From contig NZ_SJPW01000002.1 in the NCBI RefSeq assembly GCF_007860125.1, positions 682,263-746,262 of the forward strand: a DNA stretch of 64,000 bases. The letters are read 5' to 3'. The stretch comes from Rubripirellula tenax. Its GTDB lineage: Bacteria; Planctomycetota; Planctomycetia; Pirellulales; Pirellulaceae. Position 1 is the stretch's first letter, and each line of letters opens with the position of its first letter. Below the pieces are notes generated by a model that had not been told where the DNA came from, ran no database searches, and saw only the letters and a list, made by a program, of their open reading frames with translations. The translations under genes were made by a program, and so were the position numbers. Shown piece by piece: positions 6,353-15,280 of the stretch.

Positions 6353-7068
6353 TGGCGCGTCGAAAACCCACCCAACATAATCGTGCCGTTCGCGGTAAAA
6401 CGATGGATCGAGATTTGGAGATTCTTGATCACGTGCGAGTCTACGGATTGACCACGCGTGATGTTTTGCATCGGTTGTTCTTCGACGATTCCCAGCTCAA
6501 TGCTGTCACCAAAGTAACGACCAGGCTTATCCGCAACGGATTGTTGGAACGTCATAAGATTGATCATGAATCGGTCTACTACAGCTATGGACCTGCCGCG
6601 TGCGATTACTTTGGCTATTCAAGAAATCGAACCGGTGGATTCGGTAGCCAAGCTTTGCCCACACGACTGGCGATATTGGAATACTGCAGCGCTGAGCCTC
6701 AAATAAGAGAGAAGCTAACGCGCGGGAAGATCGACAAAACTCAGCCGAAACTACTGGCCAAGAAAGTCGATGCCAAGAACTACTTTCTTGAAGTTGATCC
6801 TGAATTGGGCACAAAGCGACTTGGATTGATCGTCGTATGCCTCGGTGGCCCCGTCGATCACGCTGCTCGAAAATGCAAGGCAGAAATAGACAAACGATTG
6901 GAAGTGCCCGCGTTTCAGCAGCTAATCGAAAACCGTCTCTTTTTCATTGTCATGCTGACACCGAGCCAAGCTAAGGCTGACACTCTAGCAGCATCAATCA
7001 AGCGACGTCAGTTCCCTGTCTCCGTTCGTGTCGAGCCTTCGCGTTGGCTTGAAACGTTCGCAATCTGA
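6352..7068 (+). CDS. Second winged-helix replication/relaxation-like protein
   Basis: A 238-residue protein. The ATG at 6352 overlaps the upstream stop (TAATG), so I prefer it over an in-frame ATG at 6316 lying within the upstream gene. After a basic N-terminus (MARRKPTQHNRAVRGK) comes a winged helix at about residues 20-75 (DLEILDHVRVYGLTTRDVLHRLFF ... VTTRLIRNGLLER), the organisation of its upstream neighbour. The rest is an alpha/beta domain with YFLEVDPELGTKRLGLIVVCLGG, similar in position to the acidic strand of replication-relaxation proteins. It lies 16 bp upstream of the coupling ATPase. Probably a DNA-binding partner in element replication or transfer; the exact role is unknown. Confidence 0.55.
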   Translation: MARRKPTQHNRAVRGKTMDRDLEILDHVRVYGLTTRDVLHRLFFDDSQLNAVTKVTTRLIRNGLLERHKIDHESVYYSYGPAACDYFGYSRNRTGGFGSQALPTRLAILEYCSAEPQIREKLTRGKIDKTQPKLLAKKVDAKNYFLEVDPELGTKRLGLIVVCLGGPVDHAARKCKAEIDKRLEVPAFQQLIENRLFFIVMLTPSQAKADTLAASIKRRQFPVSVRVEPSRWLETFAI

Positions 7069-7084
7069 GACAAAGGAACGAAAA

Positions 7085-9880
7085 GTGAAGATCCAACAAT
7101 TCATCGAAGGCTTTTTCCAAACTCCCGAATACCCAGACTCGGCTTACACTTCACGCGACAATCCAACGCAGTATTCGGAACTCCCAGACTACAGCAAATT
7201 GGATTTGGAACTTCCGATATTTGGAAATCGTCCCAAGCAAACTACCCCTTGGCTGCGTGAAAGGAGAAAGACCTGGGCAACCATATTGGCCGCGTTTGCT
7301 CTTGGTGCGAGTTGGCTAGCGATCGCGGGTCTTGGAGAATATCTGGCGTGGATTGCAGGCTTGGTCACACTGATCTACCTGCGAACAATCATGCTCTCAA
7401 GGTGCTCACACTGGCGAGTGACATCTGCGATGTTGCCCGCCTTGGTCGGTCTGGCGATTTGCTATTCGGCTTCTCTTCTCAGCCCATCCTTCGTCACGCT
7501 CTTTGTTGCAATGGTCATATCGGTGCATGCCGCAGACCGTTTGGCGACACAAACGATGGAGCTTCAGACTATTCCACCGACGCTCTTGTCCGAATGTAAG
7601 ATGTTTCGCGAGAGTTGGAAGAAGCGATTTGCTCGGCAGTTTTCTTCGCAATACATTGAATGGTATCCCCTCGTGCTATTCACGCCGGCGATTCTCTACA
7701 TCGTTTCGTTCTCGATCTTTTTGCGCGGCTCCGACTCGCCTCTTTCTATTGCGACAACTCTACTCTTTTTGGTCACCGCATGGCTAATCATGTCTGTTAG
7801 CTTGCTACTCGCAACTGAGTTTGTACTTGGAAAGATACGTCTTCGTCCGTACCTCACACCGCGACGAATGTACTACGGAATGAAGCGAGCCGTTCGTCGG
7901 TTTTGCGTTTACAACTGGCGGAACCAACCGGGCGTGGGAAACTACCATGCAAGTACCGGTAACTGCCAGCAACGCTGGACTCAAGTCATCACAGTCGCGT
8001 CACTTGGCATCCTTGCCGCTGCTGCACAGATCAGCGTTCCGCAAGACTACCAAGTTCCTGCCATAGCAATTCAGGCTTCCAGTAGCTCGCAATCAACGGT
8101 TCTACAGCCGTATCAGAAAGCTATTCTCGACCGTCTTACGGAAGATGAGCGAAATCGTTGGGAAGTAGAGATTGCTGGTCCAAGATCATTCCAGAAGAAC
8201 ACAAACACTTCCACATTCGACGCAGAAACCGTTCGCTATCTCACGTGGATCGTTTCACCCATCGTCTGCTTTTTCGCCGGTCTGGCTCTCACACTTACGA
8301 CACCAATGATCGTGGTTTCTAGATTAGGTGCCCGGTTTCCAAAAGGAGTCCGTGCCGGCCATTTCCTGACACCAAAGATTTGGCAAGACATCACCAAACG
8401 TGTCGCCAATTGCGATGACCGTCGCACAAACGAATCAATCTTTATGGGGGTCAACTCCAAAGACAACACACCTGTTCTGATTCCTAGAGCGGCGTTTAAG
8501 GAGCATGTCCATATCTTGGGGAAAAGTGGTTCACACAAGACGAGCTGCGGATTGATTCCGCTGATTATTCAACTGATGGAGCATGGAGATGCATCCGTTG
8601 TTGTGATGGACCTCAAGGGTGGTGACACGGCTCTGTTCGAGACGCTCCGTATCGAGAGCGAAAAACGAGCCATGCGATTCCGCTGGCACACACTGCAGCG
8701 AGGCGAGTCAACTTACGTCTTCAATCCTGTCGACCAGCAGTATTTAAAAGGGCGTTCGCCGCAAACCAAAGCAGACTTTTTGACTCAGGCTTTGGGATTG
8801 CAATATGGCGTTTCTTACGGTCCATCGTTCTTCTCCGACGCCAACTCTGATCACCTTGCAGAAGTGATCACATACGCGGAGAGGAAAGACGAGGTTCGAT
8901 CGTTCCGCGAGCTTTGCAAAGCGAGTGAAGAGGTCTCGCTCCTCAAGCCTAAGCGAGGAAAAGACGACTCAAGCCACGTAAAGATGGTGCTTAGACGAAT
9001 GGCGGAGCTGGAGTCGGTCAATGCGATTTCTGGGATGGGGCATTCCAATGAAGCTCTCGAAAACGCCATCGACTGCACGCAGTTTTTCAGATCACCGCAG
9101 GTTTGCCACTTCGATCTGGGGAGTGGTGACGGAAGCATCACCAGTGCAAACCTCGCCCAACTCGCCCTCCATTCAATCTTCAAATCTGCGTTGCACTTAC
9201 GAAAACAGTCACGAGTTCAAACCTACGTAGTAATTGACGAATTCCAACGCATTCTATCGCCTAGCCTAAAGGAAATTTTCCAACAAGCCCGCAGCTTGAA
9301 TATCAGCCTTATTGTTGCCCACCAGTCTCTTGAGGATCTGAAACAATCCGGCTTAGATTTAACGACCACCGTCGAAGCCAACGTGCAGGTGCAGCAGTAT
9401 TTTTCGGTCACAACAAAGTCAGAGATTCAGGATCTTTCAATCACCTCCGGTAACAGCGTCGTTTTGTCCAGAAGTACAAGCCAACAACCGGGCGAGCAAC
9501 CGACCGTATCATTTGCCGAAATTGAGCATCCGCGTTTGACGGCCGTGGACTGCAATAACATAAGTGCCAAGCGAAAACGGAGCATCATCCGCCTCAAAGC
9601 AGACCGTGACTACGCTCAATACGGCGGACTGACGATGCCCATCGACTCCGAATTTGCAATGTCATTCGCCGAGCACGAACGACGCAGCAAGCAACCCTGG
9701 CCGGCACTCACCGAAGAAACTGTCATCTGCGAAGATGAGTGGACTCGGCAACGGCGACTCGAGGACGAAATCGCCGGGGCGGATGACGACGAACCGGACG
9801 CAGACACTGGTGACGCCGATGACCCACCAGCAGGGGAAAAGCCCGATCCCGATCCAGGCTCAATCCTCGAAAAATTCTGA
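7085..9880 (+). CDS. TraG/VirD4-like membrane coupling ATPase
   Basis: A 931-residue protein. The N-terminal 430 residues contain about six hydrophobic segments, including one near 62-105 (ILAAFALGASWLAIAGL) and a last one near 385-415 (IVSPIVCFFAGLALTLTTP). The C-terminal half is a P-loop ATPase. The Walker A-like motif at about 478-486 reads GKSGSHKT, with His where Gly is usual. Walker B at about 714-720 (VVIDEFQ) is followed by QARSLNISLIVAHQSLEDL, typical of the TraM-recognition part of type IV coupling proteins. It probably moves or docks DNA at the membrane for the element. The tail is acidic. GTG at 7085 is preferred because AAAGGA lies just upstream; an in-frame GTG at 7028 lies inside the previous gene. 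No relaxase or mating-pair gene is visible nearby. Confidence 0.75.
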   Translation: MKIQQFIEGFFQTPEYPDSAYTSRDNPTQYSELPDYSKLDLELPIFGNRPKQTTPWLRERRKTWATILAAFALGASWLAIAGLGEYLAWIAGLVTLIYLRTIMLSRCSHWRVTSAMLPALVGLAICYSASLLSPSFVTLFVAMVISVHAADRLATQTMELQTIPPTLLSECKMFRESWKKRFARQFSSQYIEWYPLVLFTPAILYIVSFSIFLRGSDSPLSIATTLLFLVTAWLIMSVSLLLATEFVLGKIRLRPYLTPRRMYYGMKRAVRRFCVYNWRNQPGVGNYHASTGNCQQRWTQVITVASLGILAAAAQISVPQDYQVPAIAIQASSSSQSTVLQPYQKAILDRLTEDERNRWEVEIAGPRSFQKNTNTSTFDAETVRYLTWIVSPIVCFFAGLALTLTTPMIVVSRLGARFPKGVRAGHFLTPKIWQDITKRVANCDDRRTNESIFMGVNSKDNTPVLIPRAAFKEHVHILGKSGSHKTSCGLIPLIIQLMEHGDASVVVMDLKGGDTALFETLRIESEKRAMRFRWHTLQRGESTYVFNPVDQQYLKGRSPQTKADFLTQALGLQYGVSYGPSFFSDANSDHLAEVITYAERKDEVRSFRELCKASEEVSLLKPKRGKDDSSHVKMVLRRMAELESVNAISGMGHSNEALENAIDCTQFFRSPQVCHFDLGSGDGSITSANLAQLALHSIFKSALHLRKQSRVQTYVVIDEFQRILSPSLKEIFQQARSLNISLIVAHQSLEDLKQSGLDLTTTVEANVQVQQYFSVTTKSEIQDLSITSGNSVVLSRSTSQQPGEQPTVSFAEIEHPRLTAVDCNNISAKRKRSIIRLKADRDYAQYGGLTMPIDSEFAMSFAEHERRSKQPWPALTEETVICEDEWTRQRRLEDEIAGADDDEPDADTGDADDPPAGEKPDPDPGSILEKF

Positions 9881-9912
9881 ATACATTCCAACCAGCCTCT
9901 GAGAATGCATCA

Positions 9913-11286
9913 ATGACGAACAACGATAAAACTGAAGCAAAACCCACACCTCGCGAACGAGCACTCATTATTCGCGAGCCTGACAAAACCGCATGGACGA
10001 AGGCAATTGGCGTTCTTTCCAATCGTGGTTGGTTCAGCGTGCTGCTCGGATCGGCCGCAGTTCTCTTTTCTCTCTGGATGGTCCTGGCTTACGCATCTTC
10101 CTGGCGCACTGAGAATGTCTTGAGCGGAATGGAGAGTGACGTAGAACTGCGGACCCGAAAAGCTAACGCTGAACTTCAGGACAAAATACTTCGGCAGGCG
10201 GAGTTGGCGAATCAAGAGGCGTTCGCTGTTGCATCTTCCAAGCTGAGTCTCGCTTTGCGTGAAGTATCATCCGCGGGTTCGGCAATTGACCAACTCAAAG
10301 CCAACACAAAAGCGATTCAAGTCGAAACGGATCAGTTTCTCGATGGACCGCTAGGACGCAAAGTCGCAAGTGATGCAGCAATGATCGAGGAAGTTGAATC
10401 TTTGGTTGGGGTCGCTTCTGATACGGAAAGCGTCGACGTTGAATTGCTTCAAGAACAATTGTCGACACTCGCGAAACCGCTGCTTGATGCACAAAAGGAT
10501 TTGCCTGCCGACTTTTCGCCTAGCTCTGAGATTCTCGGCGCAGTGCGAGAGCTAAAGAGACAAGCTGAGCGTGACGACCAAGCTTCCGAGCGTACTCTAC
10601 TCAGCCTTCGCGACCTCACATCGCGAGCCTCGAAGCTCACGAGCATGTCGGAAACGACATTGCGAAGCCTGCTTGCACAACGAGCCACCGACAGAAGATC
10701 TGCCGAACTGCGTCAGCTAGCAGAGCAACTTGAGATCTCACGTCGTGAGAACGCTGCAATGACGACCAACGCAACAATCGCGAAAGATCGTCAAATTGCT
10801 GAAGCAGAAAAATCAGCTCTGGAGAAAATCGCACGAGAAGAAGCCGAGCGAATCAGAATCGAGGCGAAGCGAAAAGCAGACGACTTAGCTGATGTTAATG
10901 AACGCAAACGGAAAGCAGCCGAAGCAACGAAGCTTGAACAGGAATTCCAGCGTGATCTTCCCGCGATCCGCCAATATCTCAGTCCCTTGTTTGGTAACGG
11001 CTATAGCTTGCGCGGAAAAGAATCCTCGAAGCCTGGCCCCGCGTCCTATTCTCACCTCGTTACGCTCGGAACAGAGGCAGCAACTCAAGATGGACTCATT
11101 CACATGATCAAGGTACTCGATGCAGGCTGGAACGACCGCACCACCACAAAGTGGGGTTCCGCCGACTATCGTTACCTCAAGCCGACTCATTGGGGTCAAT
11201 TGGATATGACGACGCTACAGGCCGCACACGATCTGTTCAGAAAGTATGGGAAGACATTGAAGGACAAAGGCATGCTCGACCCCTGA
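9913..11286 (+). CDS. Single-pass membrane coiled-coil protein
   Basis: A 457-residue protein of no named family. One transmembrane segment lies at about residues 40-62 (FSVLLGSAAVLFSLWMVLAY), after a short charged N-terminus, so the bulk is probably on one side of the membrane. Residues 75-355 are charged and helical with long coiled-coil stretches, notably 245-345 (LRQLAEQLEISRRENAA, then KSALEKIAREEAERIRIEA). The last 100 residues form a separate alpha/beta domain (LSPLFGNGYSLRG, GPASYSHLVTLG, KWGSADYRYLKPTHWGQLD). It follows the coupling ATPase by 33 bp in the same direction and probably works with it. The ribosome site is weak. Confidence 0.6.
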   Translation: MTNNDKTEAKPTPRERALIIREPDKTAWTKAIGVLSNRGWFSVLLGSAAVLFSLWMVLAYASSWRTENVLSGMESDVELRTRKANAELQDKILRQAELANQEAFAVASSKLSLALREVSSAGSAIDQLKANTKAIQVETDQFLDGPLGRKVASDAAMIEEVESLVGVASDTESVDVELLQEQLSTLAKPLLDAQKDLPADFSPSSEILGAVRELKRQAERDDQASERTLLSLRDLTSRASKLTSMSETTLRSLLAQRATDRRSAELRQLAEQLEISRRENAAMTTNATIAKDRQIAEAEKSALEKIAREEAERIRIEAKRKADDLADVNERKRKAAEATKLEQEFQRDLPAIRQYLSPLFGNGYSLRGKESSKPGPASYSHLVTLGTEAATQDGLIHMIKVLDAGWNDRTTTKWGSADYRYLKPTHWGQLDMTTLQAAHDLFRKYGKTLKDKGMLDP

Positions 11287-12129
11287 ATAGCTACCTGATG
11301 CGCGCATGAAAAAAGCCAGTTTTGACAGACCTGGCCCACGTCTGGCCCCCTTATTTTATAACCCGGCGGCTGGGGCAGTGAACCTTCATTATCTTCGCTG
11401 CTTCGTTCGTTGCAACCAATATTTTGGACGAAACTGCCGCTTAGTTCGTGACCGCTGACTGCATTCGTCCGCGATCAGTTACTGAATTCACGTCGCCGCA
11501 TGGCAAAATCGCGAGATCGCGACGTGATTTCAGAATCTGCTCGCTCGCGTGCAATTCACGCTCCGCCAAAGGCACGGCGAGACAGGCAAGCTGCTCGCCC
11601 AGCCATCGGCTCCGCTCATTCGTGCCAGAACCGATTTCGATTTCGACCAGCCCCAAGCGGAATCGAAACAACAAAGCCACTCGTTCGACGTATGGAGTGA
11701 TTCCGCCAAAGCAGGCTTCATCGTCCTTTCACCGAGCGGGGCCAAGGGCCTTCGGCCTCTGCGGGGCGAGCCCCATCGGTGAAAGGACGACGAAGCCACT
11801 CTTTCTTGTTGTTGGCCAAAAAAGCGTGTTAAGGAAGCGAAACCATATGCGTGCAAATTCCTCACTTCTGTGGTAGGGAAAGCTAGCGACCGAGAATTGA
11901 CAACTGAATCTGAGTAGACGTATGTCGGCTTTATGCCCCACGCTCAATCGTGCGGCATGAGGCCGGTGGTCTAAAAAGGTTTTCGCAGAACATCGCTGCT
12001 CGCTGGCAGCGAGCTGAATGTTGGACTGACTTACTTAGAGCCAGCCCATTGTTCAGCTCAGCGATTCTGTTGACGCACCTCGTTGGTCGTCATCACGTCG
12101 TTTCCGCCAGTAAGCAGGAGTTGTCTGCC
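11287..12129. other. Long non-coding stretch with an inverted repeat
   Basis: These 843 bases between two plus-strand operons hold no gene I can support; the overlapping open frames at 11448-11876 on both strands have no ribosome sites and look like readings of repeat DNA. The middle carries the long inverted repeat at 11714-11797. The frame of the DUF932 gene stays open back to 11950 but its likely start is 12130. Promoters for the 12130 operon should lie in the last 200 bases. Confidence 0.5.
11714..11797. repeat. Long nested inverted repeat
   Basis: The left arm from 11714 (GGCTTCATCGTCCTTTCACC, continuing GAGCGGGG) and the right arm ending at 11797 (CCCCATCGGTGAAAGGACGA, continuing CGAAGCC) pair over about 25 bases with few mismatches. 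Inside, GGGCCTTCGGCCTC forms a smaller hairpin. The two-tier design matches that of 1376-1440, though the sequences are unrelated. No coding region is involved. Confidence 0.75.
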
Positions 12130-13158
12130 ATGGCCACGCTCACAAGAGCACACGAAGAATTGTTTCGGCGAACGCCGGATCAGTGCTACGACACGTTTGA
12201 GTCACTGTATCAAAAGTGCCAAAGCGATCGAGTCTCTGCGAAGGATCAATGGATCCTGCCGCACGAATTGAATGTCACCCATGACCTATCCGTCTGTCTC
12301 GGAAGTGTTCCAGACTACAACTTGAACGACTGGTCGTTCTCGCAGTTGTGTCGGATGGCAAGGGTTCACAAAGATACTGTCAATCGGCTCTCTCCGAAGA
12401 CCGCGAGCAAAGCTCTCGAAGAGACGCTCCCGTCAACTGCTGACAAGCCGTACCAGATCCTGACCGTTGGTGAAGAAATTCGATCAGTTCACGGAGTCGC
12501 CTACACGCGGCTTTGGAACACTGAATTGCTCGACATCGCTAAGGAATTTGCATCGGACTTCACGCCTCCGCAAACCGCTAGTGATGGTGAAAGTTCGGGA
12601 TTGTACTGTGGTGAACAAGACATGTTCGCGTTTCTGATCGACCCAACGGGTTGGGCAGAAATCGACGGTGAGGCGTTCGCTCCTGGCTTTTTCCTATGGA
12701 ACTCTGAAGTTGGCCGACGGACGATGGGTGTGCAAACTTTCTGGTTCCAGAAGGTCTGCCGTAATCACATCGTTTGGGATGCGATCGAGGTCGTCGAGTT
12801 CAGTAGCAAGCACACTGCAAACGTCCGCGACGGATTGTCAGAGGTGCGGAAAGTCATCGAGTCGCTGATTGTGAAACGAGATGAACGCCGCGATGGCTTC
12901 GTCAACTGCATTCGCAAAGCGATGCGAGAGAAACTCGGTCACGATGACGAGCAAGTACTTTCGATTCTCGCAAAAGAAGGAGTTCCGCGGCACTTGATCA
13001 AGGATGCAATGAAGATTGCCCGTCAACACGGAGCCTTCACGATCTTCGCATTGGTCGATGCGTTGACGCAGGTGACCCAGCGAGTGCAACTCGCCGGGGA
13101 CAGAACGGAAATGGACGCCAAAGTTGGCAAACTACTTTCTCTTGCACTGGCGGCCTAA
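12130..13158 (+). CDS. DUF932 phage/plasmid-like protein
   Basis: A 342-residue protein resembling the DUF932 family found on plasmids, phages and integrative elements. Visible family features are the LLDIAKEF-type helix, QDMFAFLIDPTG, FAPGFFLWNSEVGRRTMGVQTFWFQKVCRNHIVWDA near residues 175-225, and a helical C-terminus with long charged helices. The biochemical role of the family is not established. The ATG at 12130 has AGGAG at 12115-12119; in-frame codons back to 11950 are rejected because they lack a ribosome site and are not family-like. It heads an operon with 13161, 13685 and perhaps 14156; the first gap is only 2 bp. Confidence 0.75.
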   Translation: MATLTRAHEELFRRTPDQCYDTFESLYQKCQSDRVSAKDQWILPHELNVTHDLSVCLGSVPDYNLNDWSFSQLCRMARVHKDTVNRLSPKTASKALEETLPSTADKPYQILTVGEEIRSVHGVAYTRLWNTELLDIAKEFASDFTPPQTASDGESSGLYCGEQDMFAFLIDPTGWAEIDGEAFAPGFFLWNSEVGRRTMGVQTFWFQKVCRNHIVWDAIEVVEFSSKHTANVRDGLSEVRKVIESLIVKRDERRDGFVNCIRKAMREKLGHDDEQVLSILAKEGVPRHLIKDAMKIARQHGAFTIFALVDALTQVTQRVQLAGDRTEMDAKVGKLLSLALAA

Positions 13159-13160
13159 TC

Positions 13161-13685
13161 ATGAATGCTCAGGAATACTGGAATGCCATGCTCGCCGTTC
13201 GGAGTACGGTTGATCATGAGTCAATGGAATCATTGGCAACTGGTCTGCTCACTAGCTTGAAATCTGGGAGCATTCCGCCGTCAACGCTTGTCGAACTTGA
13301 CGGTGATGATGGCTTGAATGGTCCCATCGCCAAGTTCGTTGCCAAAGAATTCAAGCAACACGCTTCGTTGTGTCTGCTTCAGCCAGAATCGGCGAGTCAT
13401 CCACCGACAGGCGGTATGACGCAGCCCTTCGCTGAATCGCAATCACGCTGGGAAGCCATGCTTGCTGCTTGGTGTCGTAAACATGGTCTCGAAGACGCGG
13501 CTGAAATGGCTGACTCGCTTCTCCTCGACTTAAACGACGGCATGACTCCGCCGCATTCTTTGACAGCTTTGCTTTTCAACGATGCGATCCAAGGACAGCT
13601 TGCGCAGTGGATCTGCCAACTCATCTTGCTGACACGTGACAGCGAGCGGGATGGTGAGGATCTAGCCGCATTCGAGTCTGTCTAA
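13161..13685 (+). CDS. Two-repeat helical protein of unknown function
   Basis: A 174-residue protein made of two copies of a roughly 65-residue unit. Copy one (3-67) has YWNAMLAV, MESLATGLLTSLKSGSIPPSTL and GPIAKFVAKEF; copy two (95-160) has RWEAMLAA, AAEMADSLLLDLNDGMTPPHSL and GQLAQWICQLI. The order of an aromatic-led first helix, a second helix ending in a Gly-x-x-PP-x-(S/T)-L turn and a third helix is kept. The next gene encodes a third copy. The family is unknown to me. It lies 2 bp after the DUF932 gene and overlaps the next start as TAATG, so the three are coupled and their products may act together. Confidence 0.65.
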   Translation: MNAQEYWNAMLAVRSTVDHESMESLATGLLTSLKSGSIPPSTLVELDGDDGLNGPIAKFVAKEFKQHASLCLLQPESASHPPTGGMTQPFAESQSRWEAMLAAWCRKHGLEDAAEMADSLLLDLNDGMTPPHSLTALLFNDAIQGQLAQWICQLILLTRDSERDGEDLAAFESV

Positions 13686-14083
13686 TGGACCCGCAGAAAG
13701 CATGGATCGAGATGCTTCGATCATGGACCGATCGCGAGTGGTTAGAAGTGGCGGAATACGCGCGAGCCCTGCTGGAATGGCTTGCTCGCGACGGCTTCCC
13801 ACCGAAGACGACTCCAATCGGTTCTCTTGGTAACGAGTGCCATCGGAAGATCACGCGAACAGTCGCGCGGCACATGTTGCGTCGCGCAACAAGCGTCTTG
13901 GAAGACGCGAACGGCATCCCCGCAGAAGTGGCATTCTCACTTAGCTGCGCCGAATGCTGTGACGAAGGCCCCGACCAGTTTGATGCGGCAACGCAGCAAG
14001 GTTGGACGGGGATCGAGTACACGCCTGCGGGCTTGTCTGAGAACTTTCTAGGTAGATGCCCGAAATGCAGTCGCAGTGACTGA
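13685..14083 (+). CDS. Single-repeat protein with a Cys-rich C-terminus
   Basis: A 132-residue protein. Residues 5-70 are a third copy of the unit duplicated in the preceding product: AWIEMLRS, EYARALLEWLARDGFPPKTTPI and HRKITRTVARHMLRRA. The remaining part has two cysteine pairs, CAECC at about residue 88 and CPKC near the C-terminus, spaced as a zinc-binding ribbon. It starts on the stop of the upstream gene (TAATG). A nucleic-acid or protein-binding adaptor is possible; the sequence does not decide. Confidence 0.6.
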   Translation: MDPQKAWIEMLRSWTDREWLEVAEYARALLEWLARDGFPPKTTPIGSLGNECHRKITRTVARHMLRRATSVLEDANGIPAEVAFSLSCAECCDEGPDQFDAATQQGWTGIEYTPAGLSENFLGRCPKCSRSD

Positions 14084-14155
14084 ATCGGCAATCTACCGCG
14101 TCACCGCCCGCCAAGTGGTCGACGTGCTCTTTTCCTCTTTACCCAAGAGAATCCC

Positions 14156-14398
14156 ATGGCAACGAAGCAGAAAACACGCCCCGTTCACGAAGTAAGACTT
14201 GGCGTTGTGAAAGCAGCGATATGGGCAAACGAAACGGACAACGGAGTTCGCCACAACGTTACGCTCAGTCGGATCTACAAGGACGGTGACGAATGGAAAG
14301 ACTCGACCAGTTTCGGCCGAGACGACCTGCCGTTGGTGGCCAAGGTCGTCGACAAGGCTCACGACTGGATTTTCGAGGAAGCCAGCTCGACAAGCTAA
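14156..14398 (+). CDS. Small mobile-element protein, paralogue of 1863-2090
   Basis: An 80-residue protein with HEVRLGVVKAAIWANET, VTLSRIYKDGDEWKDS, TSFGRDDLPLVAKV and KAHDWIF. It is clearly related to the minus-strand product at 1863-2090, with about half of the aligned residues shared, and more weakly to 3779-4138. The family is small, predicted as beta strands followed by a helix, and common in integrative elements; no activity is known. It lies 72 bp after the Cys-rich gene and may be the last gene of the DUF932 operon. The start follows an AAGAGAA-like weak ribosome site. Confidence 0.75.
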   Translation: MATKQKTRPVHEVRLGVVKAAIWANETDNGVRHNVTLSRIYKDGDEWKDSTSFGRDDLPLVAKVVDKAHDWIFEEASSTS

Positions 14399-14502
14399 AT
14401 GCAACCGAGTTCATCCCAAATGGACATGCGAATGATCGGCTTCAGAAACCACAACTGCTGCCCTGGAGAGGTTTTCTTTGGTTCCCAGACCACCGAGGCC
14501 TC

Positions 14503-15009
14503 TCATTCAGACTCCCATTCAGACTCCCATTCTTCCGCATTGGGATACGCGCCGACAGACCCATCGAAGAATTGATCCATGAACGGCCTCTTGTGATCGC
14601 CCGGCAACATGACGATGGCTATTGCTTCGATTACCACTAAGTAGACGCAAAGGCATCCGACAACACTTACTCCATAGTCAGTCGAGAACTGGTAAAGCGC
14701 TGGCTGACTGAACGTCTCCGGATCGAAGCCTAGAGGTTCATTTCGATTCAAGCCTCGTCCCCAGGCCCAAGTGAATATCCATGCGAGCAACATGCGTCCC
14801 CATCTACGAACGCCGCCGAACCGAAGACAGTCCATCGTGGAAACGATCGACCAAAACATGAGCAGCAGCGGAATCGCGACGAACGTAGACATTACCCAGT
14901 CGGCACGCGTGAACGTGATCGTTCCAGGCAGAATCAACACCAATGCAATGACGCTACCGATGTTGCTCAAAGAACCCAGTACCAATCCCGCCGAACTCTG
15001 CTTAACCAT
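14503..15009 (-). CDS. Integral membrane protein of unknown function
   Basis: A 168-residue protein with about four hydrophobic segments: LVLGSLSNIGSVIALVLILP (8-30), MSTFVAIPLLLMFWSIVS (40-60), a Trp-rich stretch at 72-87 (MLLAWIFTWAWGRG) and VSVVGCLCVYLVVIEAIAIVM near 115-138. The C-terminus ends in a repeated EWESEWESE encoded by tandem 12-base repeats at 14503-14527. The ATG at 15009 has GGGAGGGATTC directly upstream, which decides the start. The gene points against its neighbours. I recognise no family. Confidence 0.65.
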   Translation of the reverse strand: MVKQSSAGLVLGSLSNIGSVIALVLILPGTITFTRADWVMSTFVAIPLLLMFWSIVSTMDCLRFGGVRRWGRMLLAWIFTWAWGRGLNRNEPLGFDPETFSQPALYQFSTDYGVSVVGCLCVYLVVIEAIAIVMLPGDHKRPFMDQFFDGSVGAYPNAEEWESEWESE

Positions 15010-15280
15010 GAATCCCTCCCCCTGTCGAAGTAACCACCGTGACTGCCGGTAGGAAATCTTCACCGTTCAGGTCAAGATTGATTCGGCGAGGACGTCGAAC
15101 GCCAATTTCGACCATCAATTTACTTGCCGTCGTTGTCGATGTCGTGCTAGCGTTAGTGCATCACAAAGGACGTTATGAGGCACTAAAAGCGTTGCCCGAT
15201 AAGTTCGTAGATCGGTGATTTCCGATTGGGATGATGATTGAATCACTTGCTGTTGGATGCAGGACTTGCTTGGAGGCACC

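Noticed and set aside
11448..11876. Overlapping open frames in the 11.3-12.1 kb gap
   Set aside because: Frames on both strands exist only because the inverted repeat lacks stops; no start has a ribosome site and the products have random composition.
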